Shown here: positions 37,515 to 48,894 of the stretch, one piece after another
Numbering within the stretch: position 1 is the stretch's first letter
Layout of the letters: each line of letters starts with the position of its first letter
Assembly: GCF_030268085.1 (NCBI RefSeq)
Contig: NZ_BSDE01000002.1
Span: forward strand, 372,001-436,000
Source of the DNA: Geothrix limicola
GTDB taxonomy: Bacteria > Acidobacteriota > Holophagae > Holophagales > Holophagaceae
DNA length: 64,000 nucleotides
Direction of reading: 5' to 3'
Notes under the pieces: model-generated
The model's input: only the letters and a program-made list of their open reading frames with translations
Databases searched by the model: none
Told to the model about the DNA's origin: nothing
Translations under genes and position numbers: made by a program

Positions 37515-39883
37515 GAAAGGTCCCTCTCCAGTCCGTCACCCAGGCCACGTTGCACCGCCCGGCGGATTTCGTCCATCAATTCGCCTTTCGAATAGAGTCC
37601 CTTCTGGAGCACGGCCGCCACCTGGGCCTGGCGCAGGCGGTCACGTTCCTTATCGGACAGATCGCGGGCAGTCAGCACGATGACGGGAATGTCTGCCCAA
37701 TCGGGGTTGCGCTGCTTTTCCGCCAGGAAGCTGAAACCATCCATGCCCGGCATCATCAGGTCGAGCAGGATCACGCTGGGGGTTTCCTTCCTCAGGTGAT
37801 CGATGGCCGCGATGCCATCCATGGCGGGCCAGGATTCCCAGCCTTCGGACAGCAGGCTCCGCTGGACCGCCTGCTGGGTGGGCAGATCGTCTTCCACCAC
37901 GAGCACCCGGGCGGGCGCATCCGAGGGCCGGAACCTCTTCAGCGCGCTCGTGAGCTGGGCGCGGTCGATGGGCTTGAAGAGGTATTCCACGGCGCCGAGC
38001 GCCAGCCCCTTCTCGGCTTCGTCGAGGATCGTCAGCATGACCACCGGGATCCGCGCGAGCAGGGGATCGACCTTGAGGGTCTTGAGCACGGTCCAGCCAT
38101 CCATGTGGGGCATCATGACGTCGAGCACGATGAGGCCCGGCTGGTGCTCGGCTGCCAGGCGCAGGCCCTCGGCGCCGTCGGAGGCCGTCAGGACTTCGTG
38201 GCCATCGAGGACGAGCAGCCTCGACAGGGCGTTGAGCAGGAAGGGATCGTCGTCCACCAGGAGGATGGGCCCGCGAACCACCACCGGGGCCACCCGCGGG
38301 TCCTTGGGAGCGGCTGGCGGCGGCTCCGGAGCGGCCTCCACGGGCGCGGTGGGCAGCACGATGGTGAACAGGGCCCCCTTGCCCAGTTCGCTGTGGAGCC
38401 GGATGTCGCCGCCCAGGATCTGGCAGAATTTCCGGCTGAGGGCGAGGCCCAGGCCCGTTCCGCCGAACTGGCGGGTGGTGTTCTCCTCGGCCTGGATGAA
38501 CTCGTTGAAGATCCGCAATTGCTGCTCGGGACTGATGCCGATGCCCGTATCCTCCACGGCGATGTGGAGCCACGGCGCGTCCAGACCCTCGGGAACGGCC
38601 AGGTAGGCCCGGACGGTGATCTGGCCCTGCCTGGTGAACTTGCAGGCGTTGCTGAGCAGGTTGAACAGGGATTGGCGGACCTTGGTGGCATCCGAAATGA
38701 TCGAGCCCAGGGCCGGGTCCGCCTCCAGGTGGAGCGAATTCGCGTTCTGGGCGGCCAGGGGGCCCACCGTGCTGAGCACGTCCTTGATGAGGGGCAGCAC
38801 CTCGAAGGCGTCCCGGTTCACAGTCATCTTCCCCGCCTCGATCTTCGACAGGTCGAGGATGTCGTTGATGAGGCTCAGCAGGTGTCGGCCCGAGCTCTCG
38901 ATGCGCTGAGCATCCGAGAGGATCCCCCTCTGGTCGGCCTCCTCGGCTTCTTCGCGGATCAGCTCGCTGTAGAGCAGGATCGCATTGAGGGGTGTGCGCA
39001 GCTCGTGGCTCATGTTCGCCAGGAAGGAGCTCTTCGCCTTGTTGGACACATCGGCCCGCTCCTTGGCGATGAGCAGTTCGTTGTTGGCGCTCATCAGCTC
39101 GGCCGTGCGGGTGGCGACCTGCACTTCCAGTTGGTCCCGCTGGCTTTCCAGGCGGCGGTCCTGGATCTGGATCCGTTCCAGCATGCCGTTGAAGGCGCCC
39201 ACCAGCACGCCCATCTCGTCATCGGAGGGCGTCACGCTCGCGCGCAGGCTGAAGTCCCGCGTGCTCGACACGCGCGAAGCCACTTCGGCCAGATCCAGCA
39301 CGGGCGCCGTGATCACGTCCACCCAGCGCCGGCCCAGGGCCCAGACGAGGATGCCCACCAGCGTGATGACCGCCAGCAGGAACAGGGCCGTGTTCACGAG
39401 CCGGTGCCAGCGTTCCGTCTGGTCCATCTCCAGGAAGAGCAGACCGACGACCCGGCCTTCCGGCGTGTAGATCCGCTTGATCAGGCGGAGGCGTCCCTCC
39501 TCGAACCAGATCCGGTCATCCAGGCTGAGCTTGCGCTGGAGATGGAGGGGCTGTCCCGCCGGGTAGGTCGCCAGTTCGTCCAGCAGCGCCGAGTAGGCCG
39601 CGGCCCGGGTGAGGTGGCCGTGGGTCTTCAGGGGCCGGAGGATCTCCTCGGCGGCATGCTGGTCGTCAAAAGTGACGGGCGCCGCCAGGTTGAACGAGAT
39701 GATCTCGGCCAGGGAATACAGAGCGGCCGCATCGGCCTTCCGCGCCGCGTAGCTCTCGAAGGCGAGGAAGACGGCCGCTCCGAGGATCAGCGCCGAGGCC
39801 GTGGTCCCGAGCACCAGCAGCATGGCCTTGCGCCGAAGCGAGGTCTTCGGCTGGGCCAGGGCAGACAGAAGGGGCGGGGTCAC
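37511..39883 (-). CDS. membrane hybrid histidine kinase (CHASE8-like sensor, HAMP, HisKA, HATPase, two REC)
   Basis: This 790-residue kinase has membrane helices at about 20-42 and 165-187 enclosing a periplasmic domain of the CHASE8 type, then HAMP, a coiled coil, HisKA with MSHELRTPLNAIL, HATPase with NLLSNACKF and GGTGLGLALSRK, and two receiver domains with acceptors in LIVLDVMMPHMDG and VILLDLMMPGMDG. The gene before it codes a YfiR-like periplasmic protein, a usual partner of CHASE8 sensors. The likely job is a phosphorelay responding to an envelope signal. Confidence 0.94.
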   Translation of the reverse strand: MTPPLLSALAQPKTSLRRKAMLLVLGTTASALILGAAVFLAFESYAARKADAAALYSLAEIISFNLAAPVTFDDQHAAEEILRPLKTHGHLTRAAAYSALLDELATYPAGQPLHLQRKLSLDDRIWFEEGRLRLIKRIYTPEGRVVGLLFLEMDQTERWHRLVNTALFLLAVITLVGILVWALGRRWVDVITAPVLDLAEVASRVSSTRDFSLRASVTPSDDEMGVLVGAFNGMLERIQIQDRRLESQRDQLEVQVATRTAELMSANNELLIAKERADVSNKAKSSFLANMSHELRTPLNAILLYSELIREEAEEADQRGILSDAQRIESSGRHLLSLINDILDLSKIEAGKMTVNRDAFEVLPLIKDVLSTVGPLAAQNANSLHLEADPALGSIISDATKVRQSLFNLLSNACKFTRQGQITVRAYLAVPEGLDAPWLHIAVEDTGIGISPEQQLRIFNEFIQAEENTTRQFGGTGLGLALSRKFCQILGGDIRLHSELGKGALFTIVLPTAPVEAAPEPPPAAPKDPRVAPVVVRGPILLVDDDPFLLNALSRLLVLDGHEVLTASDGAEGLRLAAEHQPGLIVLDVMMPHMDGWTVLKTLKVDPLLARIPVVMLTILDEAEKGLALGAVEYLFKPIDRAQLTSALKRFRPSDAPARVLVVEDDLPTQQAVQRSLLSEGWESWPAMDGIAAIDHLRKETPSVILLDLMMPGMDGFSFLAEKQRNPDWADIPVIVLTARDLSDKERDRLRQAQVAAVLQKGLYSKGELMDEIRRAVQRGLGDGLERDLS

Positions 39884-40428
39884 GGGGTCGGCCTTGGCGC
39901 GGAAATCGGCTTCGCGAGGGACATCAGCCGGGATCCCAGCAGCAGGTTGGAGCGGCGCGCCGCCTCGGGGTTCACGACCAGCCGCACGTAGCCTCCCTCC
40001 AGGAGCAGGTTGAGGATCACACCCTTCCGGGCGAGTGATTCATCGTCGGAGAGGGTGAGGATCTCCTTGCCTTCCGTCCAGGAGAGGATCCCGTCGATGC
40101 GGCGCTGCTCGGAGGCGCAGATGAACAGGGCCTGGCAGCCCTCCGCGTCGCGGACCTTGGAGATGTAGCGGATCTGGATGGGCCGGTGGTGGACGGTCAG
40201 CGACTGGGTGCCCTCGTCCAGGCGGGTTCCGAAGGGCGATTCCCCGAGGACCGCGAGTTTGAAGGGCTCCTCCTTCCAATTGGCTTCGGAGGGCCACTGG
40301 ATGTAAGGAAGGATCATCAGCAGGATCTTGGCCTTGCTGGAGTACTCGGTGGGTTTCTCCAGCGCCGGGGCTCCGGTCCCGGCGCTCAGCACCAAGACCG
40401 CGCACAGGCATGGCATCAAGCTGCTCAT
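39880..40428 (-). CDS. YfiR-like (DUF4154) periplasmic protein
   Basis: This 182-residue protein begins at 40428 with a signal peptide (MSSLMPCLCAVLVL, cleavage near APA). The family opening YSSKAKILLMILPYIQWP and the later KEILTLSDDES and ILNLLLEGGYVRLVVNPEAARR match YfiR/DUF4154. In the Yfi system YfiR represses the membrane partner YfiN from the periplasm; here the partner is a histidine kinase instead of a diguanylate cyclase. It overlaps that kinase gene by ATGA. Confidence 0.87.
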   Translation of the reverse strand: MSSLMPCLCAVLVLSAGTGAPALEKPTEYSSKAKILLMILPYIQWPSEANWKEEPFKLAVLGESPFGTRLDEGTQSLTVHHRPIQIRYISKVRDAEGCQALFICASEQRRIDGILSWTEGKEILTLSDDESLARKGVILNLLLEGGYVRLVVNPEAARRSNLLLGSRLMSLAKPISAPRPTP

Positions 40429-40662
40429 CCGCACACGCGACAGGATCCCGCCCGGTCTCGGCCTGGGCCGCCACGGTGGGCTGGGAGGGGGGTCTGGGAC
40501 ATGGTCAGGACAGCCGAAAGGCTCACAGGGCATGGAGGGGGTGTACTGGGTGGGTTGAAGGATTCACCTAGCATGACATTCGGAACGAATGGCATGTCCC
40601 ATGAGAAGCTGCCCTTGCGAAAATGCCCGTTCCCGCCCCAGCGGGCTGGTTTTGCTCCCGGC

Positions 40663-41577
40663 CTAGCGGTTCCGGTCGGCGGCCATCAGCGCGTTGGTCA
40701 GGAGCCCTGCAATGGTGAGGGGGCCCACGCCGCCGGGCACGGGCGTCACGGCAGAAGCCACGTCCATCGCTTCTCCGAAACGCACGTCTCCGCAGAGCAC
40801 GGCGCCCTTGGTCTTGAGGTTTTCAAGTTTTTTGGGCTCCGCGGCGAAAATCTGCTCGCCCAGGCTGAGGCTTTCCACCCGGTTGATGCCCACGTCCACC
40901 ACCACGGCCCCGGGCTTGAGCCAGGAGCCTTCCACGAGGCCCGGCCGGCCCACGGCGGCCACCAGGAGGTCCGCCTCGCGGCAGACGGCCGGCAGATCCT
41001 TGGTCCGGCTGTGGGCGATGGTCACGGTGGCGTGCTGCTCGAGCAGCATGAGCGCCATGGGCTTGCCCACGATTTCGCTGCGGCCCAGCACCACGGCACG
41101 GATGCCCTTGAGGTCCACGCCGTGGTGCGCCAGCAGGGACATGCAGGCGCTGGGCGTGCAGGGGCGCAGGCCCGGCAGCCCTTCCAGCAGCAGGCCCTGG
41201 TTGATGGGATGGAAGCCGTCCACATCCTTCTCGGGGCTGATGCGGTGCAAGGCCCGCTTGGAATCCAGGCCCTTGGGCAGGGGCAGCTGCACGAGGATGC
41301 CGTCCACACCGGGATCGGCGTTCAGCCGGTCGATGAGGGCATCCAGATCCGCCTGGGCCGTATCTGCGGGCAGACGGTGCTCGAAGGAGGTGATGCCCAC
41401 CTTGGCGCAGGCCGCGGACTTGTTGCGCACGTAGACGTGGCTGGCCGGGTCGTCGCCCACCAGCACCACCGCCAAGCCCGGTGCCCTCAACCCCTTGGCC
41501 TTTCGGGCCTCGACGCCCAGGCGCACCGCCTCCAGCATGCGGTCCGCGTGCGCTTTGCCATCCAGGATCGTGGCCAT
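40663..41577 (-). CDS. folD: bifunctional methylene-THF dehydrogenase/methenyl-THF cyclohydrolase
   Basis: This 304-residue enzyme interconverts methylene-, methenyl- and formyl-tetrahydrofolate. It has [14 protein letters not shown] with the catalytic Lys, [37 protein letters not shown], and [12 protein letters not shown]. The ATG at 41577 is chosen because GGAGGA lies five bases upstream. It is transcribed away from rimP. The 234 bases between its stop and the YfiR start hold no gene I can support. Confidence 0.96.
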   Translation of the reverse strand: MATILDGKAHADRMLEAVRLGVEARKAKGLRAPGLAVVLVGDDPASHVYVRNKSAACAKVGITSFEHRLPADTAQADLDALIDRLNADPGVDGILVQLPLPKGLDSKRALHRISPEKDVDGFHPINQGLLLEGLPGLRPCTPSACMSLLAHHGVDLKGIRAVVLGRSEIVGKPMALMLLEQHATVTIAHSRTKDLPAVCREADLLVAAVGRPGLVEGSWLKPGAVVVDVGINRVESLSLGEQIFAAEPKKLENLKTKGAVLCGDVRFGEAMDVASAVTPVPGGVGPLTIAGLLTNALMAADRNR

Positions 41578-41666
41578 GGTTCCTCCGACTTCCATTGAAT
41601 CCCAGGGCAGCTGTGGCCCCCATCAAGTTTTTTCACAGATGGGCCCCTCTGCGGCATTCCCTTCCC

Positions 41667-41695
41667 TTGAGATTCCAAGCAAAGAGCGTTAGACT
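41667..41695 (+). promoter_or_regulatory. promoter of the rimP-nusA-infB operon
   Basis: TTGAGA (41667-41672) and TAGACT (41690-41695) are 17 bases apart. Transcription would start near 41702, giving an 80-base leader that contains the terminator at 41742. Confidence 0.55.
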
Positions 41696-41741
41696 CCAGG
41701 GTCAATTCGGCCATGGCTTCCCCACTCGGGTGCCAAGACTG

Positions 41742-41766
41742 GGTGGGTTCGTCCCACCTTTTTTGT
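41742..41766 (+). terminator. intrinsic terminator inside the rimP leader (possible attenuator)
   Basis: GGTGGG (41742-41747) pairs with CCCACC (41753-41758) around a TTCGT loop, followed by six T. It lies downstream of the predicted promoter and 27 bases before the rimP start. No plus-strand gene lies upstream for it to terminate, so it most likely sets how often transcription enters the operon. Confidence 0.75.
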
Positions 41767-41784
41767 TGTTCTATCGGAGTCTCA

Positions 41785-42354
41785 GTGGACTTGAAGAAGG
41801 TGCAGCCGCCCCTCGAACGCCAGCTGGCCCTGCTGGGCTACGAGCTGGTGCATCTGGAGACCGCCCGCGAGGGCAAGGACGAGCTGCTGCGCCTCTACAT
41901 CGACCACCTGGATGCCGAGACCAGCCATCGCAAGGTCACCCTGGACGACTGCACGGCGGCCCACGAGGGCCTGCTGCTGTGGATGGATGTCGAATTCCCC
42001 GACCTGCGCGAAAAGCTCGGCGTGGAAGTCAGCAGCCCCGGCATGGAGCGCCCGCTCGTGAAGGCCGATCACTTCCGCCGCTTCGCTGGTCGTCTCTGCC
42101 GCGTGCAGACCGCTGCGCCCATCAACGGGCAGAAGCGCTTCAAGGGCTGGATCGGCCCCGTGGCCGACGGCAATGTCACCCTCGAAGAGGACGGCGTGCT
42201 CAAGGTCGTCCCCATCGAAGCCATCCAGAAGGCGCGGCTCGCGCCCTTTGACGAAGAGAAGACCCCGCGGCCCAAGCACCTGACCGCGAAGTTCACCGAA
42301 GTTCCCGATGCCGACGGCGTAGAGACAAGCGTCGTCGATGAAGAGGAGGCCTGA
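41785..42354 (+). CDS. rimP: ribosome maturation factor RimP
   Basis: This 189-residue protein assists 30S subunit assembly. It has the RimP N-domain (LERQLALLGYELVHLE and LRLYIDH) and VEVSSPGMERPLVKADHFRRFAGR, then the SH3-like C-domain. The GTG at 41785 with CGGAGT just upstream gives the normal N-terminus; an in-frame ATG at 41713 would place the leader terminator inside the coding region. The C-terminal tail beyond the SH3 domain is acidic. It is the first gene of the rimP-nusA-infB operon. Confidence 0.94.
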   Translation: MDLKKVQPPLERQLALLGYELVHLETAREGKDELLRLYIDHLDAETSHRKVTLDDCTAAHEGLLLWMDVEFPDLREKLGVEVSSPGMERPLVKADHFRRFAGRLCRVQTAAPINGQKRFKGWIGPVADGNVTLEEDGVLKVVPIEAIQKARLAPFDEEKTPRPKHLTAKFTEVPDADGVETSVVDEEEA

Positions 42355-42355
42355 G

Positions 42356-43684
42356 ATGGCAAACGTCGCAACGACCTTTTTCGACAGCGTGAAGATGATC
42401 GCCGCTGAAAAGGGCATCCCCGAAGAGGATGTCTTTGGCGCGGTGGAAGAAGCCCTGGCCAAGGCCGCGGACAAGTATTTCAACGCCCAGGATTTCTACG
42501 GCAACTTCCAGGCCCAGATGGACCGGGAGACCGGCGAGTTCCACGTCTACGCCCTGAAGCAGGTCGTGGCCGAGGTCGAAGAGGAGGACCTCGAGATCAG
42601 CCTGACCGAAGCCCAGACGCTGAACCCCGACGCCGCCGAGGGTGACACCCTCTGGCTGCCCCAGGACACCAGCCAGCTGGGCCGCATCGCCGCCCAGGCC
42701 GCCAAGCAGGTGCTCGTGCAGAAGGTCCGCGAGGCCGAGCGCGAGCGCATCTTCACCGAGTTCGCCGACCGCATCGGCGAGGTGGTGGTGGCCGAGGTCA
42801 AGCGCTTCGAGAAGAGCGCCATCATTCTCGAGATCGACCGCGTCGAAGCCATGCTGCGCCGCAGCGAGGCACTGCGCGGTGACCGCTTCGACAAGGGCCA
42901 GCGCATCAAGGTCGTCATCGTCAGCGTCGACCGCAGCGCCAAGGATCCCCAGGTGCAGGTCAGCCGCACGGATCCGCGGCTGCTCATCAAGCTCTTCGAG
43001 AACGAAGTGCCCGAAATCCATGACGGCACCGTCGTCATCCGCAACTGCGTCCGCGAAGCCGGCGACCGCGCCAAGGTGGCCGTCCACAGCCTCGATCCCG
43101 ACGTCGATCCCGTGGGCGCCTGCGTGGGCCTCAAGGGCAGCCGCGTGCAGGCCATCATTCGCGAACTGAAGAACGAGAAGATCGACATCGTCCGCTACTC
43201 GGACGACGCGGCCCAGTTCATCGCCAACGCGCTGAACCCGGCCAAGGCCATCCGCGTGAACCTCGGCGATCCCGAGGGCCGCCGGGTCGAGGTCGTGGTG
43301 GACGACGAGCAGCTCAGCGTCGCCATCGGCAAGCGCGGCCAGAACGTGCGCCTCGCCGCCAAGCTCACGGGCTGGAACATCGATGTCCGCAGCGAGGCCG
43401 ACAAGCGCCGCGAAGCGGAAGTCGCCATGGGCCTGGCCCTGCCCGAGGTCGTCTCCGACGCCTCCGAGGCCGAAGAAGTCGCCACGCCCGCTTCCACGTT
43501 GCTCGACGCGCTCGACGTCGAGGGCCTGGACGCCGCCCTGGCGGAACGTCTCGCCAATGCGGGCTATCCCGACGCCAAATCCCTTTACACTGTCACTGCC
43601 GAGCAGCTCATGCAGGTGGAAGGCATGGATCAGGATCTGGCCTTCCGTCTCATCGATGCCGTGCAGGCTCACTTCGGGGAGTAG
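42356..43684 (+). CDS. nusA: transcription termination/antitermination factor NusA
   Basis: This 443-residue protein binds RNA polymerase and RNA. It has the N-terminal polymerase-binding domain (about 1-125), an S1 domain, and two KH domains (DPVGACVGLKGSRVQAI, then AIGKRGQNVRLAAKLTGW). A short helix-hairpin-helix module (LDVEGLDAALAERLANAGY) ends the protein. The ATG at 42356 follows AGGAGG; a start at 42338 within rimP is less likely. It may feed back on the leader terminator of its own operon. Confidence 0.96.
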   Translation: MANVATTFFDSVKMIAAEKGIPEEDVFGAVEEALAKAADKYFNAQDFYGNFQAQMDRETGEFHVYALKQVVAEVEEEDLEISLTEAQTLNPDAAEGDTLWLPQDTSQLGRIAAQAAKQVLVQKVREAERERIFTEFADRIGEVVVAEVKRFEKSAIILEIDRVEAMLRRSEALRGDRFDKGQRIKVVIVSVDRSAKDPQVQVSRTDPRLLIKLFENEVPEIHDGTVVIRNCVREAGDRAKVAVHSLDPDVDPVGACVGLKGSRVQAIIRELKNEKIDIVRYSDDAAQFIANALNPAKAIRVNLGDPEGRRVEVVVDDEQLSVAIGKRGQNVRLAAKLTGWNIDVRSEADKRREAEVAMGLALPEVVSDASEAEEVATPASTLLDALDVEGLDAALAERLANAGYPDAKSLYTVTAEQLMQVEGMDQDLAFRLIDAVQAHFGE

Positions 43685-43741
43685 GCTGTAGTCCTGCAGC
43701 CCTTCCCGTTTCCCACCCCCAGGCCGAGGTAATCCGCTTAC

Positions 43742-46930
<3,189 letters not shown>

Positions 46931-46947
46931 TTCGCATTCGCACAGTG

Positions 46948-46976
46948 AAGGGGCCCGCATCGCGGGCCCTTTTTTT
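46948..46976 (+). terminator. intrinsic terminator of the rimP-nusA-infB operon
   Basis: GGGCCCGC (46951-46958) pairs with GCGGGCCC (46962-46969) around a three-base loop, extended by A-T pairs, and seven T follow. It lies 20 bases after the infB stop. Confidence 0.92.
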
Positions 46977-47100
46977 GGTGATGGACTCCAGTTCTTTCTC
47001 CTTATTAGGACCGATTCCGTCCTGTATCGCTTCTAGTCTTGGCTCCGGCGCCCCCTGAGATCTCGCAAATCTCGAAACCCCTTCACCCGCAAAGGAAACC

Positions 47101-47481
47101 ATGACGACCCCATCCGAACAGACCGCCCAGGTGATCCATCGTTTCAACCAGGCCTTCCAGCGCCACGAGCCCGCCCTGCTGGCCGATCTCATCGCCGAGG
47201 ACTGCGTGCTTGAAAACACCCAGCCCGCGCCGAATGGCTCGCGACACGTCGGTCGCGCGGCCTGCCTGGCCGTGTGGGAAGGCATCGCCGGCGACCCCAA
47301 CGGCTGGTTCCAGGAGGAGGAGGTGCGCGTCTTCGGCGAGGAAGCCCTCATCTTCTGGCGCTACTGCTGGGGCCCAGGCGAGGAGACCTCGGTCCGGGGC
47401 CTCAACGTGATGCGCGTGCGGAATGGCCTGATCGTCGAAGGCCGCGGCTACGTCAAGGTTTCCCCGCCTCCCGTGGCCTGA
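47101..47481 (+). CDS. cytosolic NTF2/SnoaL-like protein
   Basis: This 126-residue protein is a single NTF2-like domain: VIHRFNQAFQRHEPALLADLIAEDCVLEN at the start, then GRAACLAVWEGI and LNVMRVRNGLIVEGRGYVK. It has no signal peptide, unlike the two exported relatives near 25-26 kb. Members are enzymes or ligand binders; nothing here fixes the activity. AAAGGAAACC before the ATG serves as ribosome site. Confidence 0.82.
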   Translation: MTTPSEQTAQVIHRFNQAFQRHEPALLADLIAEDCVLENTQPAPNGSRHVGRAACLAVWEGIAGDPNGWFQEEEVRVFGEEALIFWRYCWGPGEETSVRGLNVMRVRNGLIVEGRGYVKVSPPPVA

Positions 47482-47557
47482 CCCTGCCCCCAAAAGAGAC
47501 CCTGTGCCGAACCCTTTTCCAAAGTCACTCATATTCGACTCAATGGTATTCAAATCT

Positions 47558-47577
47558 TGATTACAAAGAAGTAATCA
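47558..47577. promoter_or_regulatory. palindromic operator candidate upstream of hppD
   Basis: TGATTAC-AAAGAA-GTAATCA is a perfect 7-bp inverted repeat with a 6-bp centre, lying in a short AT-rich part of the 167-base gap before hppD. A second inverted repeat GTGAC-CCTC-GTCAC follows about 10 bases later. Either could bind a dimeric regulator of tyrosine breakdown; no regulator gene is adjacent. Confidence 0.5.
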
Positions 47578-47648
47578 TTCACGGTGTGACCCTCGTCACG
47601 TGTCGGCGCCCCCACACTGGAAGCACGCCTTTCAGGATCGGAATCGCC

Positions 47649-48758
47649 ATGTCCACACCCAGTTTCGCCCTCAGCGCCCCGATGGAGGCCCAGCCCGCCA
47701 CCAATCCCATGGGCCTTCACCGCATCGACCACTTCCAGCTGACCGGTTCCATCGGTCGGCTGGAACCGCTGTACCGCCGCATCGGCTTCGCGCGCATCGC
47801 CAGCGGCCAGGCCGTCTGGGGCCGCTTCGTGCACATGCGCCAGCAGCGCATGGACATCCTCATCTACGAAGCCGATCCCTCCCATCCCGCCGGGCGCTAT
47901 TTCCAGAACCACGACGAGGGGGTCTGCGCCCTCAGCTTTCTCGTGGAGGACCTGGACGCCGCCCTCGCGCACGCGCGCTCGAGCCAGGCCAAGGTCCTGC
48001 TCGAACCGCAGGTCCATGTCCTCGGCGAAGGCACCCTCCGTTTCGCGGCCATCCAGGGCGTGGGCGAGGTCTGGAACTTCCTCGTGGAGCGCCGCGGCGA
48101 GCTCTCCGCCTTCTGGCCCGACCTCTCTCACGATCCCGCCCCGGCCCTCTGCGATCCCGGCCTGGTGCGCGTGGATCACCTGACGAACAACGTTGGCCCC
48201 GCCGAGATGGAGGCCCTGGTGGACTTCTACGGCCGCGTCTACGGCTTCGTCGTCACCCGCGAATTCCACATCCGCGGCGCCCTGGGCACGGGCCTGGATT
48301 CCAAGGTCGTGCAGAGCGCCAACAACCAGGTGATCATCCCCATCAACCAGCCCACGGACGAGAAGAGCCAGGTGCAGGAGTACGTGAACCGCCACAAGGG
48401 CCAGGGCGTCCAGCATGTGGCCATGTCCACCAACGACATCTTCCACACCTTGCGCACGCTGCGTGAGCAGGGCTTTAAATTCCTGCGGGTGCCCGACACC
48501 TACTACGAGCTGCTGCCCGGCCGCATCACCAAGGGCGGCTACAGCGTGCGCGAGGACCTCGCCACCGTGAAGGATCTCGGCGTCCAGATCGACGGCGACG
48601 AAAGCGGGTACCTGCTGCAGATCTTCACCGAAGACCAGATCGGACCGCTGTTCTTCGAGATCATCCAGCGGAGGGGGAACATGGGCTTCGGAGAGGGCAA
48701 CTTCCAGGCGCTGTACGACTCCATTGAATTGGATCAGAAAAAGAGGGGCGTGCTGTAA
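47649..48758 (+). CDS. hppD: 4-hydroxyphenylpyruvate dioxygenase
   Basis: This 369-residue enzyme converts 4-hydroxyphenylpyruvate to homogentisate in tyrosine catabolism. The Fe(II) ligands of the second vicinal-oxygen-chelate domain are H177 (VDHLTNN), H256 (QHVAMST) and E337 (FFEIIQR). GFGEGNFQALYDSIE near the end is the family C-terminal helix. The gene ends IELDQKKRGVL and TAA. The same eleven codons plus TAA recur 120 bases downstream in the same frame (see 48,841). Confidence 0.96.
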   Translation: MSTPSFALSAPMEAQPATNPMGLHRIDHFQLTGSIGRLEPLYRRIGFARIASGQAVWGRFVHMRQQRMDILIYEADPSHPAGRYFQNHDEGVCALSFLVEDLDAALAHARSSQAKVLLEPQVHVLGEGTLRFAAIQGVGEVWNFLVERRGELSAFWPDLSHDPAPALCDPGLVRVDHLTNNVGPAEMEALVDFYGRVYGFVVTREFHIRGALGTGLDSKVVQSANNQVIIPINQPTDEKSQVQEYVNRHKGQGVQHVAMSTNDIFHTLRTLREQGFKFLRVPDTYYELLPGRITKGGYSVREDLATVKDLGVQIDGDESGYLLQIFTEDQIGPLFFEIIQRRGNMGFGEGNFQALYDSIELDQKKRGVL

Positions 48759-48781
48759 TCCCCCAATCCTGATTCGCTCCT

Positions 48782-48833
48782 CGCCGGGTCCCGACTTCGC
48801 AGGCTCCCCCGGAGCCTGCTCCGTCACCCGGCG
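48782..48833. repeat. nested palindromic element, copy B (52 bp)
   Basis: The outer arms CGCCGGGT (48782-48789) and ACCCGGCG (48826-48833) enclose GCAGGCTCC (48799-48807) paired with GGAGCCTGC (48811-48819) around CCC. Length and layout equal copy A at 34,731, and stem bases differ in a paired manner (GCAGACT with AGTCTGC against GCAGGCT with AGCCTGC). It lies between hppD and the duplicated hppD tail. Confidence 0.8.
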
Positions 48834-48840
48834 GTCGCGA

Positions 48841-48878
48841 CCATCGAGCTGGATCAGAAAAAGCGGGGCGTTCTCTAA
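48841..48878 (+). pseudogene. duplicated 3' end of hppD
   Basis: This segment codes ATIELDQKKRGVL and TAA in the same frame as hppD, exactly 120 bases after the equivalent codons at 48,721-48,758. Six of eleven codons differ between the copies, and every difference is synonymous. The frame between the two TAA codons is free of stops. It may be a remnant of a second hppD copy, a 3' end brought by an inserted element, or an unrecognised read-through extension. Confidence 0.75.
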
Positions 48879-48894
48879 GAGGTTTCGCGGCCCC

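Noticed and set aside
40429-40662. A possible small gene or terminator between the YfiR-like gene and folD
   Set aside because: The one hairpin (CCCGC-CCCA-GCGGG) is short and has a T run only on the plus strand, where no gene needs ending. No ORF has a ribosome site.
41713-41784. An in-frame N-terminal extension of RimP from ATG 41,713
   Set aside because: It would put the intrinsic terminator hairpin inside the coding region and adds residues without RimP likeness; the GTG at 41,785 has a better ribosome site.
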